Positions 61,260 through 64,000 of a DNA stretch of 64,000 nucleotides are shown one piece after another (within the stretch, counting starts at the first letter, position 1; every line of letters starts with the position of its first letter). A program made the translations under genes and the position numbers. The notes below the pieces were generated by a model. The model saw only the letters and a program-made list of their open reading frames with translations, was not told the DNA's origin and did not search any database. The DNA comes from M0103 sp040386155 (lineage in GTDB: Bacteria > Bacteroidota > Bacteroidia > Flavobacteriales_D > Crocinitomicaceae): positions 644,053 to 708,052 of the forward strand of contig JAZKFZ010000001.1 in the NCBI GenBank assembly GCA_040386155.1, given 5' to 3'.

Positions 61260-62447
61260 ATGAAATTTTTTAACTTTTTACTACTATTCATTGCTTTTTC
61301 ATCAAGCAGTCAAACAATTACCTCAGTGATGAACGGGAATGCGACCAATCCTCTTGTGTGGGATTGCACTTGTTTCCCTACAACTTCTAGTGATATTGTA
61401 ATCAATCACACCATCAACTTAGATGTAGATTGGGCAATTAATGCAGGTGGAAGTATTACCGTGAATGCGAGTGGACAACTAAAGCAAGTGGGCTTGAAAG
61501 ATCTTTTGGTGGATGGCACAGGTTCATTTATTACCAACAATGGGTTTACTCAATTGAATCGAATAGCGGTTATGAATGCTGGGGTTTTAACAAATAATGA
61601 CCATTTTTCTATCACCGAAGCGATGTATGTTGGTCCAGGTGCTACACTCTCAAACACTGATTTGATGGATGGCTTAGATAGTCTGATGACAGAAGGAACG
61701 AGTCAAAATGACGGTGTTTTGTACGTTGGAAACTTTTTAAATACGGGTGCATTTGAAAATACCGGTCACATCGCTGCCGATTCCATTGGAAACACTGGAA
61801 CGTTCACGTCTACATCGGGATGGATTCAAGGCACAGCTATTGGAAATTCAGGCGATTTTTATCTTCAAACTGAAGGATTTATGATTGCCTCTGACAATTG
61901 GTGGAACATTGGAAACTTTGAAATTGATGCAAATGTGGATTTGATTTGCGATAAGGATTTATACAATGGTGATACCTTAGGAGGCTTTGCAAGTTTGATA
62001 AACGATGGAACAATATCTGTAGCAAAAGATTTTTACAATGGCTGGAACCTCTCTGGAGCAGGATCGATTTGCATTGCTGAAGAATCGTACAATGTTGGAG
62101 CTATCACAGGGACATTGGATATTTGTGACAATACTGGCTCAGATTTCGACTTTAATACTGGAACTATTGCAGGAACGATAACACATTGTCAACCCGGATG
62201 CTTTGTTGAAATAGAAGAAATCGTTGATCAGTTAAGTGTATACCCAAATCCAACTGAGGGGATTATCAATATCGATGCAACGAATGTCTTTACTGATTTT
62301 ACGGTCACTAATTTAGAAGGAAAAGTGATGTTAAGCGGACTGTTGTCAGGTACTGAAATTGATCTTACTTTTTTAAACGGAGGATTGTATTTTTTGACCT
62401 TAGAAGGAAGCGGCAAACTTCAAGTTGTTTCAATAATTAAGAACTAA
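61260..62447 (+). CDS. Repetitive secreted protein with T9SS sorting domain, 395 aa
   Basis: Signal peptide (FLLLFIAFSSSSQ). Residues about 40-300 form a repetitive beta pattern rich in Asn, Gly, Thr and Ile (ITVNASGQLKQVG, TNNGFTQLNRIAVMNAGVLTNN, YVGNFLNTGAFENTGHIAADS), which suggests a beta-helix or stacked-strand fold. Four Cys occur near residues 36-38 and late in the repeat zone. The last ~75 residues are a T9SS type A sorting domain (LSVYPNPTEGIINIDA ... NGGLYFLTLEGSGK). Probably exported to the cell surface; function unknown. Confidence 0.82.
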   Translation: MKFFNFLLLFIAFSSSSQTITSVMNGNATNPLVWDCTCFPTTSSDIVINHTINLDVDWAINAGGSITVNASGQLKQVGLKDLLVDGTGSFITNNGFTQLNRIAVMNAGVLTNNDHFSITEAMYVGPGATLSNTDLMDGLDSLMTEGTSQNDGVLYVGNFLNTGAFENTGHIAADSIGNTGTFTSTSGWIQGTAIGNSGDFYLQTEGFMIASDNWWNIGNFEIDANVDLICDKDLYNGDTLGGFASLINDGTISVAKDFYNGWNLSGAGSICIAEESYNVGAITGTLDICDNTGSDFDFNTGTIAGTITHCQPGCFVEIEEIVDQLSVYPNPTEGIINIDATNVFTDFTVTNLEGKVMLSGLLSGTEIDLTFLNGGLYFLTLEGSGKLQVVSIIKN

Positions 62448-62449
62448 AC

Positions 62450-63328
62450 GTGATTAAATACAATCCCAAAAGCTGGGCTAAGCTCATTTTCGTACTTCAT
62501 AAAAGCGACACTTTCCGAATTCTTTGGAAGGAAATTATTTATATCGGCGTGTTTACCTTGTTTATTGCATGGTTGAAAGTGAAGTACTTCCCCAACGTAG
62601 AAGCGTTAAGCAATTTAGTTTCCTTGTACTCTATTATTGGTTTTGTTATTTCATTGTTGTTGGTTTTCAGAACAAATACTGCCTACGATCGTTGGTGGGA
62701 AGGAAGAAGAAAATGGGGAGAAGTCGTTAATGATTCACGGAATCTTGCAGCTAAATTAGCTGTGCTACTTGATGATCCAAAAGACAGAGAATTTTTTGCA
62801 CGCATGATACCCAATTTTTCTTTATCGATGAAAGAGCATTTGAGAACTGGGGTGTCGCTGGATGATCTCACCTTGATAAAAGAGGAGCGAGAGCAGCTAG
62901 AGGGAATAGATCATGTACCATCAAAATTGATCAGCATGATGTATGAGCGATTGCAACACCTGCTAAAGATTGGGACTATTAATTTATCAGATCAAATTCT
63001 CTTGGAAAAGAACCTCAATAATTTGTTGGATTGTATTGGAGCGTGCGAACGCATTAAATCTACTCCAATCCCTTTTTCTTATAGTCTTTTTTTAAAGAAA
63101 TTTATCTTTGTTTATGTAATTACCTTGCCATTAGCCTTTGTAAATGCATTCGGATACTTTTCTGCTTTTATTGCCACATTTGTCTTTTATGTCTTGGTAA
63201 GTATTGAGGTGTTGGCCGAAGAAATTGAAGATCCTTTTGGTTCAGACGATAACGATTTACCGACAGACCAAATCACAATTCGCATACGACGAGTGGTAGT
63301 GCAGTTATTGGGAGGGAAACAGCATTAA
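62450..63328 (+). CDS. Bestrophin-family (YneE/UPF0187) membrane protein
   Basis: 292 aa ion-channel-like membrane protein. Signature LLVFRTNTAYDRWWEGRRKWG in the first third; helices at IIYIGVFTLFIAWL, LYSIIGFVISLLLVF, FVYVITLPLAFVNAFGYFSAF and ATFVFYVLVSIEVLAEEIEDPFG. Bacterial members form pentameric channels. The start is GTG 62450: an in-frame stop at 62438 and absence of any ATG leave no alternative. It begins three bases after the upstream stop. Confidence 0.9.
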   Translation: MIKYNPKSWAKLIFVLHKSDTFRILWKEIIYIGVFTLFIAWLKVKYFPNVEALSNLVSLYSIIGFVISLLLVFRTNTAYDRWWEGRRKWGEVVNDSRNLAAKLAVLLDDPKDREFFARMIPNFSLSMKEHLRTGVSLDDLTLIKEEREQLEGIDHVPSKLISMMYERLQHLLKIGTINLSDQILLEKNLNNLLDCIGACERIKSTPIPFSYSLFLKKFIFVYVITLPLAFVNAFGYFSAFIATFVFYVLVSIEVLAEEIEDPFGSDDNDLPTDQITIRIRRVVVQLLGGKQH

Positions 63329-63397
63329 GTACAAAGAAGTGTATCGATATGGTATTATTCAATGATATTCATTAATTTCACTTAAAAAATAACACTA

Positions 63398-63847
63398 ATG
63401 GCTACTGTATTTGAAACGAGACTTATCGGTAATATCGGTAAAGATGCAACCATCAAAAATATGGAAAGAGGGGTGATTGCCATCAATTTTCCAGTTGCTC
63501 ATAACAAAAACTGGCGTGATAAACGCACCGGAGAAACGAAGACCAAGACTACTTGGGTCAATTGTACCATCTGGAAAAAAGAAGGTGCAAATCTTAGAAT
63601 TTTAGATTTCCTTAAAAAAGGTGCATTGGTGGAATTGGAAGGAACACCTTTTGCCAAAGCGTACCTCCAAGAAGATGGCACCATTCGCACAGAAATCCGA
63701 TTAAATGTTTCAAAAACAAATGTTTTACGTCCTGTTAAGTGCGAAGATCCAGAAACTTGTCATGTTGATTTGATTGACCAAAACGACGAAGACGAATCGT
63801 TTGATCGTGGTATTGAGGACTTTACATTGGATGAGGATGATTTTTAA
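63398..63847 (+). CDS. ssb: Single-stranded DNA-binding protein
   Basis: 149 aa. OB-fold at about 1-108 (TRLIGNIGKDATIKNMERGV, FPVAHNKNWRDKRTGE, TWVNCTIWKKEG, LVELEGTPFAKAYLQEDGTI). The C-terminus is a short acidic tail ending DLDEDDF-like as LDEDDF, with the terminal Phe that docks partner proteins. The linker is short for SSB. It could be the housekeeping copy or a paralogue; no recA/rpsR neighbours decide this. Confidence 0.92.
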   Translation: MATVFETRLIGNIGKDATIKNMERGVIAINFPVAHNKNWRDKRTGETKTKTTWVNCTIWKKEGANLRILDFLKKGALVELEGTPFAKAYLQEDGTIRTEIRLNVSKTNVLRPVKCEDPETCHVDLIDQNDEDESFDRGIEDFTLDEDDF

Positions 63848-63909
63848 AAATTAAATTAAATTTTCTTGATTTTTTTTGATCATTTTTTTTTCCTTTTTAA
63901 TTCTTTGTT

Positions 63910-63917
63910 TATATTTG
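63910..63917 (+). promoter_or_regulatory. -7 box (TATATTTG) of tRNA-Asn
   Basis: TATATTTG matches TAnnTTTG 30 bases before the tRNA; no -33 TTG at the normal distance. Confidence 0.5.
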
Positions 63918-63947
63918 CACTCTCAATTCTGGCAACAGAACAGAAAT

Positions 63948-64000
63948 TCCTCCTTAGCTCAGTTGGTTAGAGCATCTGACTGTTAATCAGAGGGTCCTTG
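63948..64000 (+). tRNA. tRNA-Asn(GTT), 3'-truncated by window edge
   Basis: Starts with acceptor TCCTCCT, then TAGCTCAGTTGGTTAGAGC for the D arm; anticodon stem TCTGA/TCAGA with loop CTGTTAA gives GTT. The T arm and acceptor 3' strand lie beyond the window. Confidence 0.92.

Overview
The window is a stretch of chromosome from a member of the Bacteroidota, most likely a Flavobacteriales lineage close to Crocinitomicaceae/Fluviicola. Evidence for this is the AT-rich base composition (by eye, not computed), promoters of the TTG-N19..22-TAnnTTTG type, an almost complete lack of Shine-Dalgarno sites, two proteins with type IX secretion (T9SS) C-terminal sorting domains, a PorE-like T9SS component, Bacteroidota-type families (DUF2851, DUF2279, SiaB/SiaC) and the gene order rpsU-xerC-hpf-tRNAs-tuf-secE-nusG-rplKAJL-rpoBC. 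Most of the window is ordinary core chromosome.

Layout. 1-7.4 kb: 3' part of lysA, an orphan, a prfB-arsC-arginine decarboxylase operon, gcvH, a multi-spanning membrane protein fused to a YceI domain, and a DUF2279 protein. 7.6-14.7 kb: LOG-family nucleotide phosphoribohydrolase, PASTA protein, T9SS cargo, RluD-like pseudouridine synthase, PorE-like envelope protein. 14.7-19.6 kb: tightly coupled DUF2851, PspC, RmlD-like reductase, helix-hairpin-helix protein, apt and acyl-CoA dehydrogenase. 19.7-34.3 kb: translation/transcription block (rpsU, xerC, hpf, five tRNAs, tuf, secE, nusG, rplKAJL, rpoBC). 34.3-38.6 kb: DUF3467 protein, M23 peptidase, coiled-coil protein with zapA, and rny. 38.7-43.0 kb: a short surface-polysaccharide operon (flippase, polymerase/ligase, aminotransferase, initiating phosphoglycosyltransferase). 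43.0-46.97 kb: metallopeptidase-like protein, ZIP transporter, methyltransferase, SiaB-SiaC switch pair and coaE.

46.97-49.8 kb is the clearest accessory island. It holds a 22-codon relic of a BRO-N-type gene followed by three minus-strand orphan genes. Two of these are precisely bracketed by matched inverted 10-mers of the form GTTRxxx...xxxYAAC. The 139 bp between them folds as a long imperfect hairpin, the layout expected of integron attC sites and gene cassettes with no integrase nearby (a CALIN-like array). At 51.4-51.8 kb lies a tandem array of three 102-bp palindrome-rich units, with a degenerate relative at 54.67 kb.

49.8-64 kb is mostly degradative and secreted enzymes: M1 peptidase, S46 dipeptidyl-peptidase of DPP11 type, LysE exporter, a strikingly eukaryote-like sphingosine-1-phosphate lyase homologue, M19-like dipeptidase, secreted GH1 glucosidase, tryptophan 2,3-dioxygenase, a second T9SS cargo, bestrophin, ssb and a truncated tRNA-Asn. 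The overall picture is a heterotrophic, protein- and glycan-degrading Gram-negative bacterium.
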